64,000 nucleotides of DNA. It comes from Methylobacterium sp. J-078. GTDB lineage: Bacteria; Pseudomonadota; Alphaproteobacteria; Rhizobiales; Beijerinckiaceae. A program made the position numbers and the translations under genes. Below are positions 13,054 to 23,009 of this stretch, one piece after another. The notes beneath the pieces are model-generated. The model saw only the letters and a list, made by a program, of their open reading frames with translations, was not told the origin of the DNA and did not search any database. Position 1 is the stretch's first letter. The number at the start of each line of letters is the position of its first letter. The stretch spans positions 1-64,000 of the forward strand of contig NZ_JAKSYI010000118.1 of assembly GCF_022829285.1 (NCBI RefSeq), in the 5' to 3' direction.

Positions 13054-14088
13054 ATGTCCGAGCGAACGCACCACGCCGAAACGCCAGACGCCGCAGCGGC
13101 CTTGAGCGGAGCTTCCGCGAACCGGACGCGCCCGCGGCGCGTCCTCGTTCTCGGCGGCACGGGCACGATCGGGCGGGCGACCGTGCGGGCTCTGGTCTCG
13201 CGGGGCCACGAGACCGTCTGCCTCGTCAGGCCCGGCGCCGAGGCGCGCACGCCCGAGGGCGCGACCGCCCGGGTCGCGGACGTGACCGACCCGGCATCGC
13301 TGGCGCGCGACGGCCTGCGCGGCGAGCGATTTGACGTCCTGGTCTCGTGCCTGGCCTCGCGCACCGGATTGCCCGCCGACGCCTGGGCGATCGACCACCG
13401 GGCGCAGGTGAACGCGCTGCGCGCGAGCGAGGCGGCCGGTGTGCGGCACGTGGTGCTGCTCTCGGCGATCTGTGTCCAGAAGCCGGTCCTCGCCTTCCAG
13501 CACGCCAAGCTCGCCTTCGAGGCCGAACTGATCGCGTCGGGCCTCGATTACACGATCGTGCGGCCCACGGCCTTCTTCAAATCGCTGTCGGGGCAGGTCG
13601 AGCGCGTGAGGCGCGGAAAGCCCTTCCTGGTCTTCGGCGACGGCGCGATCACCGCCTGCAAGCCGATCGGCGACGACGACCTCGGCGCCTACCTCGCCGA
13701 ATGCCTCGACCGCGACGACCGGCGCAACCGCGTGCTCCCGATCGGGGGACCGGGCGAGGCGATCACGCCGCGCGCGCAGGGCGAGCACCTGTTCGCCCTG
13801 CTGGGACGCGAGCCGCGCTTCACCCATGTCCCCGTGGCGCTGCTCGACGCGATCGTGACGATCCTGGCGACCCTCGGCCGCTGGCTGCCGGCCCTGGCCG
13901 CCAAGGCCGAACTCGCGCGCATCGGGCGCTACTACGCCACCGAGTCCATGCTGGTTTTCGACCCGGCGACCGGGCGATACGATGCGCACGCCACGCCCTC
14001 GACGGGGTCGGACACGCTGTTCGACCATTACGCGCGCCTGGTCCGGGGTGAGGTGACGAACGAGCGCGGCGAGCACGCCGTATTCTGA
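13054..14088 (+). CDS. bciA: divinyl (proto)chlorophyllide 8-vinyl reductase, BciA type
   Basis: A 344-residue NAD(P)H-binding SDR-like protein of the NmrA/isoflavone-reductase clan that fits BciA, the enzyme reducing the C8 vinyl group of chlorophyllide during bacteriochlorophyll synthesis. The Rossmann motif VLVLGGTGTIGRATV begins near residue 30, and the middle region has the family's HVVLLSAICVQKP and RPTAFFKSLSGQ. An N-terminal tail of about 28 residues precedes the domain. It stands alone; no other bch genes are in the window. A generic NAD-dependent epimerase annotation is the alternative. It converges on mmsA with 34 bp between stops. Confidence 0.82.
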   Translation: MSERTHHAETPDAAAALSGASANRTRPRRVLVLGGTGTIGRATVRALVSRGHETVCLVRPGAEARTPEGATARVADVTDPASLARDGLRGERFDVLVSCLASRTGLPADAWAIDHRAQVNALRASEAAGVRHVVLLSAICVQKPVLAFQHAKLAFEAELIASGLDYTIVRPTAFFKSLSGQVERVRRGKPFLVFGDGAITACKPIGDDDLGAYLAECLDRDDRRNRVLPIGGPGEAITPRAQGEHLFALLGREPRFTHVPVALLDAIVTILATLGRWLPALAAKAELARIGRYYATESMLVFDPATGRYDAHATPSTGSDTLFDHYARLVRGEVTNERGEHAVF

Positions 14089-14122
14089 TGCCCGCGTCCG
14101 CCCGCTCCCCCGGAGGGCGCCT

Positions 14123-15622
<1,500 letters not shown>

Positions 15623-15655
15623 CGAGAATCCTGACGGACGGAGAGTCGGAAGAGT

Positions 15656-16993
15656 TCAGGCGGCGCGGGCGATGGCGTCGCCGAGGATCGACGCCATGGT
15701 GTCGATCTGCTCGCGCTCGACGATCAGCGGCGGTGACAGGGCGACGATGTCGCCTGTGACGCGCACGAGCAGGCCGCGCTCGAAGCAGTCGACGAAGACG
15801 TCGTAGGCCCGCGCGCCGGGCGCCCCCGGGCGCGGCGCCAGCTCGATGCCGGCGACCAGGCCGATGGTGCGGATGTCGATGACGTGTTGCGCGCCCCGCA
15901 GGTCGTGCATGGCGCTGGCCCAGTCCTCGGCGAGGTCCGCCCCGCGGGTCAGCAGGCCCTCGGCCGCGTAGATGTCGAGGGTGGCGAGGCCCGCCGCGCA
16001 GGCCACCGGGTGCCCGGAATAGGTGTAGCCGTGGAACAGCTCGATCACGGCCTCGGGGCCGTGCATCAGGGCGTCGTGGACGGATCGCTTGCAGAACACC
16101 GCGCCCATGGGCAGCGTGCCGTTGGTCAGGCCCTTGGCGGTGGTGACGAGGTCGGGCACCACGCCGAAATAGTCGGTGGCGAAGGGCGTGCCGAGACGGC
16201 CGAAGCCGGTGATGACCTCGTCGAAGATCAGCAGGATGCCGTGCCGGTCGCAAGTTTCGCGCAGGCGCTCCAGGTAGCCCTGCGGTGGCAGCAGCACGCC
16301 GGTGGAGCCGGCCACCGGCTCGATGATGCAGGCCGCGATGGTCTCGGCCCCGTGCAGCGCCACGAGGCGCTCGAGGTCGTCGGCGAGGTCCGCCCCGTGC
16401 GCGGGCAGGCCCTTGGAGAAGGCGTTGCACGCGAGATCGTGGGTGTGGCGCAGGTGGTCGACGCCCGGCAGCAGGGGAAAGACGCGGCGGTTGTTGACGA
16501 GGCCGCCCACCGAGATGCCGCCGAAGCCGACGCCGTGATAGCCGCGCTCGCGTCCGATCAGCTTGGTGCGCGTGCCCTGGCCGATGGCGCGCTGGTAAGC
16601 GAGCGCGATCTTCAGGGCGGTGTCCACGGATTCGGAGCCGGAGCCGGTGAAGAACACCCGGTCGAGCCCGGCCTCCGGGCCGCCCGGCGCGATCGCGGCG
16701 AGGCGCTCGGCGAAGTCGAAGGCCGCCGGGTGGCCCATCTGGAACGAGGGCGCGAAGTCGAGGGTGGTGAGCTGGCGCTCGACGGCCGAGGCGATGCCCT
16801 GGCGCCCGTGCCCGGCATTCACGCACCAGAGGCCGGCGGTGCCGTCGAGGACGCTGCGACCGTCCGTGGCGGTGTAGTGCATGCCCTTGGCCGAGGCGAG
16901 CATCCGCGGCGCGGCCTTGAACTGCCGGTTGGCCGTGAAGGGCATCCAGTAGGCGTCGAGCCCGGGGGCGTTGGCGGCGTGGTGGCGATCCAT
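15656..16993 (-). CDS. class III omega-amino acid:pyruvate aminotransferase
   Basis: A 445-residue PLP enzyme of the beta-alanine:pyruvate transaminase group. The substrate segment DAYWMPFTANRQF at the N-terminus is typical of omega-amino acid:pyruvate aminotransferases. The cofactor aspartate is in FDEVITGFGR and the Schiff-base lysine in TTAKGLTNG near 290. The product of beta-alanine would be malonic semialdehyde, consumed by the adjacent mmsA. The ATG at 16993 is preceded by a GGAGG in the reverse sense (CCTCC at 16999). It is divergent from the XRE-cupin regulator gene. Confidence 0.92.
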   Translation of the reverse strand: MDRHHAANAPGLDAYWMPFTANRQFKAAPRMLASAKGMHYTATDGRSVLDGTAGLWCVNAGHGRQGIASAVERQLTTLDFAPSFQMGHPAAFDFAERLAAIAPGGPEAGLDRVFFTGSGSESVDTALKIALAYQRAIGQGTRTKLIGRERGYHGVGFGGISVGGLVNNRRVFPLLPGVDHLRHTHDLACNAFSKGLPAHGADLADDLERLVALHGAETIAACIIEPVAGSTGVLLPPQGYLERLRETCDRHGILLIFDEVITGFGRLGTPFATDYFGVVPDLVTTAKGLTNGTLPMGAVFCKRSVHDALMHGPEAVIELFHGYTYSGHPVACAAGLATLDIYAAEGLLTRGADLAEDWASAMHDLRGAQHVIDIRTIGLVAGIELAPRPGAPGARAYDVFVDCFERGLLVRVTGDIVALSPPLIVEREQIDTMASILGDAIARAA

Positions 16994-17172
16994 GGCGATC
17001 CTCCCGTGGGGACGTCTATGGACCCGGAGGAGGCGCCGATTGCGCGGACCGAACAAGTCCTTTTCTTCCCCCCGCGATGTCCTTGAAAAGATGGGGCCGG
17101 CAGAGGCAATGTCGGTGAATCCTGAACATCCCTAACAGGGCGCCCCGCCCGAGGGACGACCGAGAGGTTTCG

Positions 17173-17721
17173 ATGAGCATCGATCTCGGCGCGCGCCTGC
17201 GCACCGTCCGCACGAGCCACGGGCTGTCGCAGCGGGCGCTCGCCAAGCGCACCGGCGTGCCGAACTCGACGATCTCGCTGATCGAATCGAACGGGGTGAA
17301 CCCCTCGGTCGGCGCCCTGAAGCGCATCCTCGACGGTATTCCCATCGGCCTGTCCGAGTTCTTCGCCGTGGAGCCGGAACGCCCGCGCAAGGCGTTCTAC
17401 CGGTCCGACGAACTCACCGAGATCGGCAAGGGGGCGATCTCCTACCGGCAGGTGGGCGACAACCTGTTCGGGCGCGGCCTGCAACTCCTCAAGGAGCGCT
17501 ACGAGCCCGGGGCCGATACCGGACGCGTGCCCCTGGTCCACGAGGGCGAGGAGGGCGGCATCATCCTGTGCGGCCGCCTGGAGGTGACGGTGGACGCGGA
17601 GCGCCGCATCCTCGGACCCGGCGACGCCTACTACTTCGAGAGCCGCCGTCCGCACCGCTTCCGCTGCGTCGGCCCCGTGGCCTGCGAGGTGGTGAGCGCC
17701 TGCACGCCGCCGACCTTTTGA
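17173..17721 (+). CDS. XRE-cupin transcriptional regulator, PuuR-like
   Basis: A 182-residue two-domain regulator. An XRE helix-turn-helix (about residues 9-60, LSQRALAKRTGVPNSTISLIE) is followed by a C-terminal cupin sensor (about 110-178) with HEGEEGGIILCGRLEV. This architecture typifies regulators of polyamine and amino-acid catabolism such as PuuR. It is transcribed divergently from the aminotransferase-mmsA pair, with 179 bp between starts, so it probably controls that pair and perhaps the transporter downstream. The ligand is not known. ATG at 17173 with GAGAGG upstream. Confidence 0.9.
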   Translation: MSIDLGARLRTVRTSHGLSQRALAKRTGVPNSTISLIESNGVNPSVGALKRILDGIPIGLSEFFAVEPERPRKAFYRSDELTEIGKGAISYRQVGDNLFGRGLQLLKERYEPGADTGRVPLVHEGEEGGIILCGRLEVTVDAERRILGPGDAYYFESRRPHRFRCVGPVACEVVSACTPPTF

Positions 17722-17955
17722 AGCTTCACCGTATGCGCGCCGGGCGGGTGATACGGCAGCCAACGCACGTATTTGTCGTCGAAGCATAGGGTCTGATCGC
17801 GATCGGGGCAAGATCTGCCCGTCCTGTTGGCTTTCGAGCGTGTTTCGCACAGGTGCAGCGCAACATGAGCCGAGCGGCTTGACGGATCAGGACAAGCACC
17901 GTCCTTTGTGCGGAGAAAGATCCTCTGCCAAAGCCCGTGATCAAGGAACGATGTT

Positions 17956-19173
17956 GTGCGTGATCGTCGTGCGTTTCTGAAGACCTCGCTCACGGCCGGC
18001 GCTTTCGCCGCCTCCGGACTCACGCTTCCGGGCTTGTTGCGGGGCGCACGCGCGGCGGAAGGTCCCCTGGTGATCGGGGCGCCGCTGCCGATCTCGGGGG
18101 CCTTCGCCGCCAACGGCAAGTACGCCTCGCTGGGCGCCGCCTTCGCCGCGCAGGAGGCCGGCAGCGTGCTCGGCCGCAAGGTTTCGATCGCGGACATCGA
18201 CACCGAGGGCAAGCCGGCCCCCGCCGCCCGCAAGGTGCAGGAGGCGATGGGCCAGGGCACCCGGCTGTTCGCGGGCGGCATCCTCTCCTCCGAGGCCCTG
18301 GTGATGGGCAAGGAGGTCACGAAGGGCGACGGCGTCTTCATCACCACGGCGGGGGCCGACGAGATCACCGGCTCCGACTGCAATCGCGGCACCTTCCGCT
18401 GGACGGTGCCGACCTTCGGGGCCATCGCGCAGACGGTGCGCCCGCTGATCGCGCAGATGCCCCAGGCCAAGCGCTGGTACACGATCACCCCGCAATACGT
18501 GTTCGGCGAGGGCCTGCTCACCGCCGCCAAGGCGGTGTTCCAGGAGAAGGGCGTCGAGCACGTCGGCAACAGCTACCACTCGCTGGCCGAGAAGGAGTTC
18601 AGCGGCTACCTGACCAACGCCATCGCGGCCAAGCCCGACGTGCTGCTGCTCCTCAACTTCGGCTCGCAATCCTCGGACGCGCTGCGCCAGGCGGTGAGCT
18701 TCGGCCTCAAGAAGCGCATGACCATCGTGCTCGCCTGGGCCTCGGGCCTGGAGCAGTTCGAGGCGCTGGGCGCCGACCTCTGCGAGGGCGTCTATTTCGG
18801 CGCGCAGTACTGGCACGGCATCGACTCGCCCCTGAACAAGGCCCTGGTGGCCAAGGTCCGCGAGACCGCCAAGATGACGCCGAACTACTCCTTCGCGGGC
18901 TCGTACCAGATCACCAGGCTGCTCCTCGACGCGGCCGCGAAGGCCGGCGCCGCTGACGGTCCCGCCGTGATCAAGGCGCTCGAAGGCCTGCGCTATTCGG
19001 GTCTCACCGGCGAGGAGGAGATCCGCGCCGCCGACCACCAGGTCATCAAGGATTACTACCTGCTCAAGGGTAAGGCGAAGTCCGCCATGAAGGACAAGGA
19101 TGATTTCGCGGACGTGATCCAGTCCGGCAAGTCGTTCCTCTCGCCCGAGGCGGCCGGCTGCAAGATGGCGTGA
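17956..19173 (+). CDS. LIV-type ABC transporter substrate-binding protein
   Basis: A 405-residue periplasmic binding protein of the type I (LivK/urea/amide) family. A twin-arginine signal (DRRAFLK, then a hydrophobic stretch to about residue 36, cleavage after ARA) directs export. The mature domain begins with VIGAPLPISGAFAANG, the family signature. GTG start at 17956 has AAGGA eight bases upstream; the ATG at 17951 is out of frame. It begins a transporter unit with two permeases and two ATPases, so it delivers the ligand. The ligand is inferred to be an amino or ureido acid from the neighbouring enzymes. Confidence 0.93.
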   Translation: MRDRRAFLKTSLTAGAFAASGLTLPGLLRGARAAEGPLVIGAPLPISGAFAANGKYASLGAAFAAQEAGSVLGRKVSIADIDTEGKPAPAARKVQEAMGQGTRLFAGGILSSEALVMGKEVTKGDGVFITTAGADEITGSDCNRGTFRWTVPTFGAIAQTVRPLIAQMPQAKRWYTITPQYVFGEGLLTAAKAVFQEKGVEHVGNSYHSLAEKEFSGYLTNAIAAKPDVLLLLNFGSQSSDALRQAVSFGLKKRMTIVLAWASGLEQFEALGADLCEGVYFGAQYWHGIDSPLNKALVAKVRETAKMTPNYSFAGSYQITRLLLDAAAKAGAADGPAVIKALEGLRYSGLTGEEEIRAADHQVIKDYYLLKGKAKSAMKDKDDFADVIQSGKSFLSPEAAGCKMA

Positions 19174-19174
19174 G

Positions 19175-19300
19175 GGCCCCCTCCCTCCCCCTTGTGGGGA
19201 GGGATCGAGGGTGGGGGTGGTTCCGCTGGCCTCCGAGCCCTGAGGGTCACCCAGCCACCCCCACCTCCAACTCCTCCCCACAAGGGGGAGGAGGGCCGCG
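19175..19300. repeat. long inverted repeat between SBP and LivH-like gene
   Basis: The left arm (about 19175-19220) and right arm (about 19256-19300) are near-identical when one is reverse-complemented, sharing the core CTCCCCCTTGTGGGGAGG and a GTGGGGGTGG end. The element fills the gap between the binding protein gene and the first permease. It is the kind of GC-rich palindrome scattered through Methylobacterium genomes and could fold in mRNA, letting the binding protein be made in excess. Confidence 0.75.
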
Positions 19301-19327
19301 TCGAGCCACACTCCGCCGGGAGACCCC

Positions 19328-20182
19328 GTGACCTACCTGTTCCAGATCCTGAACGGCCTCGGCCTCGGGATGCTCTACTTCCTGCTGGCCGTGGGCCTGA
19401 GCATCATCTTCGGGCTGCTGCAATTCGTGAACTTCGCCCACGGGGCGTTCTACCTGCTGGGGGCCTATCTCACCTATGAGGGCGTCGAGCGGGGCCTGAG
19501 CTTCTGGGTGGCGATGCCGCTCGCCGCCCTCGTGGTCGCGGGGGTGGCGGGGCTGACCGAGCGGCTGCTCCTGCGCCGGGTCTACAAGCTGCCCCACACC
19601 TTCCACATCCTCGTCACGGTGGGGCTCGCCCTGGTGGTGCAGGAAACCGTCATCATCGTCTGGGGACCCATCGGCGGGAACGTCGCCCCGCCGGAGGCCT
19701 TGGGCGGCGTCATGATCCTCGGTGATTTCGTCTATCCGGAGTACCGGCTCTTCGTGATCGGCTTCACGGCGATCCTGGCGGCCGGCCTGTGGTGGCTCCT
19801 CGACCGGACGCGGCTCGGCGCCATCGTTCGGGCCGGGTCGGAATCCCCCGCGAACATGGCGCTGCTGGGCTACGACACGCATGCCATCAACACCGCCGTC
19901 TTCGCGCTGGGCGCCGGGCTCGCGGGGCTGGCCGGGGCGCTCGCCGCCCCCATCCGGGGCGTCGAGCCCTTCATGGGCGTCGAAGCGCTGGGCATCGCCT
20001 TCGTCGTGGTGGTGATCGGCGGGATGGGCAGCTACGCCGGGGCGCTCGCCGCCGGCCTCCTCGTCGGCATCGCCCAGAGCCTGATGGCGACGCTTTGGCC
20101 CGAGGGCGCACGCCTCGTCATCTATCTCGGCATGGCCGGCATCATCATGGCGATGCCGCGCGGCCTGTTCGGCCGGGCCTGA
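19328..20182 (+). CDS. ABC transporter permease, LivH family
   Basis: A 284-residue inner-membrane permease with about eight hydrophobic helices. The N-terminal segment QILNGLGLGMLYFLLAVGLS and the QFVNFAHGAFYLLGAY signature are characteristic of LivH. GTG start at 19328. The next gene, the LivM-like partner, follows after 15 bases. Together they form the translocation channel for the ligand captured by the upstream binding protein. Confidence 0.94.
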   Translation: MTYLFQILNGLGLGMLYFLLAVGLSIIFGLLQFVNFAHGAFYLLGAYLTYEGVERGLSFWVAMPLAALVVAGVAGLTERLLLRRVYKLPHTFHILVTVGLALVVQETVIIVWGPIGGNVAPPEALGGVMILGDFVYPEYRLFVIGFTAILAAGLWWLLDRTRLGAIVRAGSESPANMALLGYDTHAINTAVFALGAGLAGLAGALAAPIRGVEPFMGVEALGIAFVVVVIGGMGSYAGALAAGLLVGIAQSLMATLWPEGARLVIYLGMAGIIMAMPRGLFGRA

Positions 20183-20197
20183 GGGGGAGTTTTCGCG

Positions 20198-21202
20198 GTG
20201 ATTCCCCTCCTCGATCGACCCCTCGTCCAGTTCGGCCTCGCGGTCGCCGTCGTGCTGATCCTGCCCGTGACCATGCGCTCGGGCACGCTGGCCAGCGAGA
20301 TCCTGATCTTCGGCCTCGCGGTCGCCGCCTGCAACCTGCTGCTGGGCTACACGGGCCTCCTCTCCTTCGGCCAGGGCATCTTCTTCGGTCTGGGCAGCTA
20401 CGTCGCCGGGCTCGGCCTCGTCCGGGCCGGCCTGCCGGCCCCCGTCGTGCTGCTGCTGGCGTTGGGCGGAGGCGCCCTGGTGGCCGCCGCCGTGGGCTGG
20501 GTCTCGATCCGGCGCCAGGGCGTCTACTTCGTGATGCTGACGCTCGCCTTCTCGCAGATGTTCTACTTCCTGGCCTACACCTTCAGCGGACTCACGGGGG
20601 GCGACAACGGCCTCCTCGACATTCCGCGTCCGCGCCTCGGGGGCACGGTGCTGAGCGGTCCCTGGACGTACTACGCCTTCGTCGCCGTGCTCTTCCTCGC
20701 GCTCTTCGCCGCCCTCCAGCGGGTCGCGCTCTCGACCTTCGGGCGCACCCTGCTCGCCATCCGCGACAACGAGGCCCGGGCCGGGGCGATCGGCTATCCG
20801 GTGCGCGCCTTCAAGGTCGCGGCCTTCGCGATCTCCGGCGCGGTCACGGCCTTCGCGGGCGCGCTCCACGCCATGCTGATCGGCGTCGCACCGCTCTCGA
20901 ACATCGACTACCACACCAGCGAGACCCTGCTGATCATGACGATCATCGGCGGAACCGCGAACCTGTTCGCCTCGCTCCTCGGCGCGGGCGCCTACTTGCT
21001 CGCCGCCGACGCCCTCTCGGCGATCTGGCCGCGCTGGCTCCTCCTCCTCGGGCTCCTCCTCATCGTCATCACGCTGTTCCTGCAGCGCGGCCTCTGGGGC
21101 CTGATCGAGCGCGCCGTCGCCCTGGTGACGCGGGCGCCCCCGCCGGACGATCCGGCCCCCGACCGGCCGGTGGCGGCAGCGGCGCGGGAGGGTGACCGCT
21201 GA
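20198..21202 (+). CDS. ABC transporter permease, LivM family
   Basis: A 334-residue permease with about nine membrane helices. The LivM signature region NLLLGYTGLLSFGQGIFFGLGSY is near residue 45, and the cytoplasmic coupling segment TLLAIRDNEARAGAIGYPV is near 185. GTG start at 20198, preceded by GGGGGAG. The C-terminal tail is Pro- and Asp-rich. It is separated from the first ATPase gene by 283 bp filled with a palindromic element, though all genes point the same way. Confidence 0.93.
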   Translation: MIPLLDRPLVQFGLAVAVVLILPVTMRSGTLASEILIFGLAVAACNLLLGYTGLLSFGQGIFFGLGSYVAGLGLVRAGLPAPVVLLLALGGGALVAAAVGWVSIRRQGVYFVMLTLAFSQMFYFLAYTFSGLTGGDNGLLDIPRPRLGGTVLSGPWTYYAFVAVLFLALFAALQRVALSTFGRTLLAIRDNEARAGAIGYPVRAFKVAAFAISGAVTAFAGALHAMLIGVAPLSNIDYHTSETLLIMTIIGGTANLFASLLGAGAYLLAADALSAIWPRWLLLLGLLLIVITLFLQRGLWGLIERAVALVTRAPPPDDPAPDRPVAAAAREGDR

Positions 21203-21226
21203 TGAGGAGCCCAGTCGAACGGATAT

Positions 21227-21423
21227 GCGCATTCCCCTCTCCCCGCCTGCGGGGAGAGGGCCTCGCCCCCCTTGTCGGGGGCGAGGCGAGCGGAGCGAAG
21301 GTGAGGGGGCGCTTCCGAAAGAGCCTGACCCGACATCGCCCCCTCACCCTCGGCTGCCGCCTCGACGCGCCGACGACGGGGTCGTCGCGTCCCTCTCCCC
21401 GCAAGCGGGGCGAGGGAATGCGC
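21227..21423. repeat. about 195-bp palindromic element between LivM and LivG genes
   Basis: The ends are inverted copies: GCGCATTCCCCTCTCCCCGC at the left and its near-complement ending GGGAATGCGC at the right. Inside, a second nested pair of arms (GGGGGCGAGG and GTGAGGGGGCG with its complement CGCCCCCTCAC) is visible. No coding capacity. It belongs to the same general class as the repeats at 19.2 and 47.4 kb but has different core sequence. Confidence 0.75.
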
Positions 21424-21485
21424 ACGCTCGGCGTGCCATCGAAAGCCTGTGCCGTGGCCCCCGGTGGTCGTCGGGAGACCGCGCG

Positions 21486-22274
21486 ATGAGTGACATCGTC
21501 CTTTCCACCGACGCCCTGAGCGTCCGCTACGGCAGCTTCGTCGCCCTGCAGGACGTGACCCTGCGCATCGCTGAGCACAGCGTCCACTCCATCATCGGCC
21601 CGAACGGCGCCGGCAAGACCACGCTGTTCCACGCGCTCACCGGCCGGATCGCGCCCTCGGCCGGGCGCATCGCCCTGGGCGGCCGGGACATCACCCGCAC
21701 ATCGGACCACGAGCGCGTGCGCCTCGGCCTCGCCCGCTCGTTCCAGGTCACAAGCCTCTTCCCGACGCTCAGTGTTCGCGAGAACCTGCGGCTGGCCGCG
21801 CAAGGTCGGACGCCCTGGCAGGCGCTGGCCCCCTGGCGCCGGGCCGAGGCCAACCGGCCGGCGCTCGCGGTCGCCGAGGCGATGCTGGAACGGCTCGACC
21901 TCACCCGCGTGGGCTTGCGCGCCGCGGGCGAGCTCTCGCACGGGCAGCAGCGGCGCCTCGAGGTCGGGATGGCGATGGCAGCAAGCCCGAAGGTCATCCT
22001 GCTCGACGAGCCGACCTCCGGCATGGGCATCGACGACATCGCCGCGATGACGGCGCTGATCCGCGACCTCGGCCGCGACCACACCGTCCTGTTCATCGAG
22101 CACAACATGGGCATCGTCATGAACATCTCCGACACCGTGACGGTGATGCGCGCCGGCCGCGTGCTGGTGGAGGGCCCGCCGGCCGTCGTGCGCGACGACC
22201 CGGAGGTGCGCCGGGCCTATCTCGGCAACATGATCACCGGGGACATTTCCGGGCCGAAGGATCTGGTCTCGTGA
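21486..22274 (+). CDS. ABC transporter ATPase, LivG family
   Basis: A 262-residue ATPase. Walker A is GPNGAGKTTLF near residue 39, the signature motif LSHGQQRRLEV is near 155, Walker B is VILLDEPTSG, and the switch histidine lies in FIEHNMGIV. The C-terminal PPAVVRDDPEVRRAYLG is diagnostic of the LivG branch. The ATG at 21486 is chosen because the frame upstream of it reads through the palindromic repeat. Its last four bases overlap the start of the next ATPase. Confidence 0.95.
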   Translation: MSDIVLSTDALSVRYGSFVALQDVTLRIAEHSVHSIIGPNGAGKTTLFHALTGRIAPSAGRIALGGRDITRTSDHERVRLGLARSFQVTSLFPTLSVRENLRLAAQGRTPWQALAPWRRAEANRPALAVAEAMLERLDLTRVGLRAAGELSHGQQRRLEVGMAMAASPKVILLDEPTSGMGIDDIAAMTALIRDLGRDHTVLFIEHNMGIVMNISDTVTVMRAGRVLVEGPPAVVRDDPEVRRAYLGNMITGDISGPKDLVS

Positions 22275-22984
22275 GCGGCCCGATCGCCCTCGCCCTGGAC
22301 GAGATCCACGGTTTCTACGGCAAGAGCCACATCCTCCAGGGCGTCAGCCTGGAGGTGCGTGCGGGAGAGATCGTCTGTCTCCTCGGGCGCAACGGCGCGG
22401 GCAAGACCTCGACCCTCAAGGCCGTCAGCGGCCTCCTGCCCCCGCGCGGCGGCCGGGTGCGCTTCCACGGCACCGACGTGGCCGGCTGGCCCGCCCATCG
22501 CATCGCCCGGGCCGGCCTCACCCTCGTGCCGGAGGATCGCGGCATCTTCAGCCTGCTCAGCGTGGAGGAGAACCTGGCCATCGCCGTGCGGAAAGGTTCG
22601 CCCTGGGGCATGCGGGCGATCTACGCCATGTTCCCGCGTCTCGAAGAGCGCCGCCGCAACGGGGGCGCCCAGCTCTCGGGCGGCGAGCAGCAGATGCTGT
22701 CGATCGCCCGCGCGCTCCTCTCGGGGCCGAAGCTCCTCATGCTCGACGAGCCGGTGGAAGGCCTCGCCCCCGTCATCGTCGAGGAGATCGTGGCGCAGAT
22801 CCGGGCCATCCGCGACGCCGGGGTCCCGATCCTGCTTGTGGAGCAGAACCTCGCGGTCTGCACGAGCCTCGCCGACCGCCACTACATCCTCGAACTCGGC
22901 CGCGTCGCCTACGCGGCCGGCAATGCCGACTTCGTCGCCGACGCGGCGGCGCGCGACCGCTTCCTCGGCGTCAAGGCCGCGTGA
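22271..22984 (+). CDS. ABC transporter ATPase, LivF family
   Basis: A 237-residue ATPase of the LivF branch. Walker A is LGRNGAGKTSTL, the signature LSGGEQQMLSIARAL and Walker B LLMLDEPVEGLAP, the last being typical of LivF. It starts at a GTG that overlaps the livG-like stop by four bases (GTGA), so the two ATPases are translationally coupled and act as a heterodimer. The amidohydrolase gene begins 25 bp later. Confidence 0.95.
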   Translation: MSGPIALALDEIHGFYGKSHILQGVSLEVRAGEIVCLLGRNGAGKTSTLKAVSGLLPPRGGRVRFHGTDVAGWPAHRIARAGLTLVPEDRGIFSLLSVEENLAIAVRKGSPWGMRAIYAMFPRLEERRRNGGAQLSGGEQQMLSIARALLSGPKLLMLDEPVEGLAPVIVEEIVAQIRAIRDAGVPILLVEQNLAVCTSLADRHYILELGRVAYAAGNADFVADAAARDRFLGVKAA

Positions 22985-23009
22985 GCAGCGAAGGAAACGC
23001 AGGACACCC

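Noticed and set aside
17875..17905. TTGACG as a promoter for the LIV-type operon
   Set aside because: No acceptable -10 at the right distance; the hexamer alone is weak evidence.
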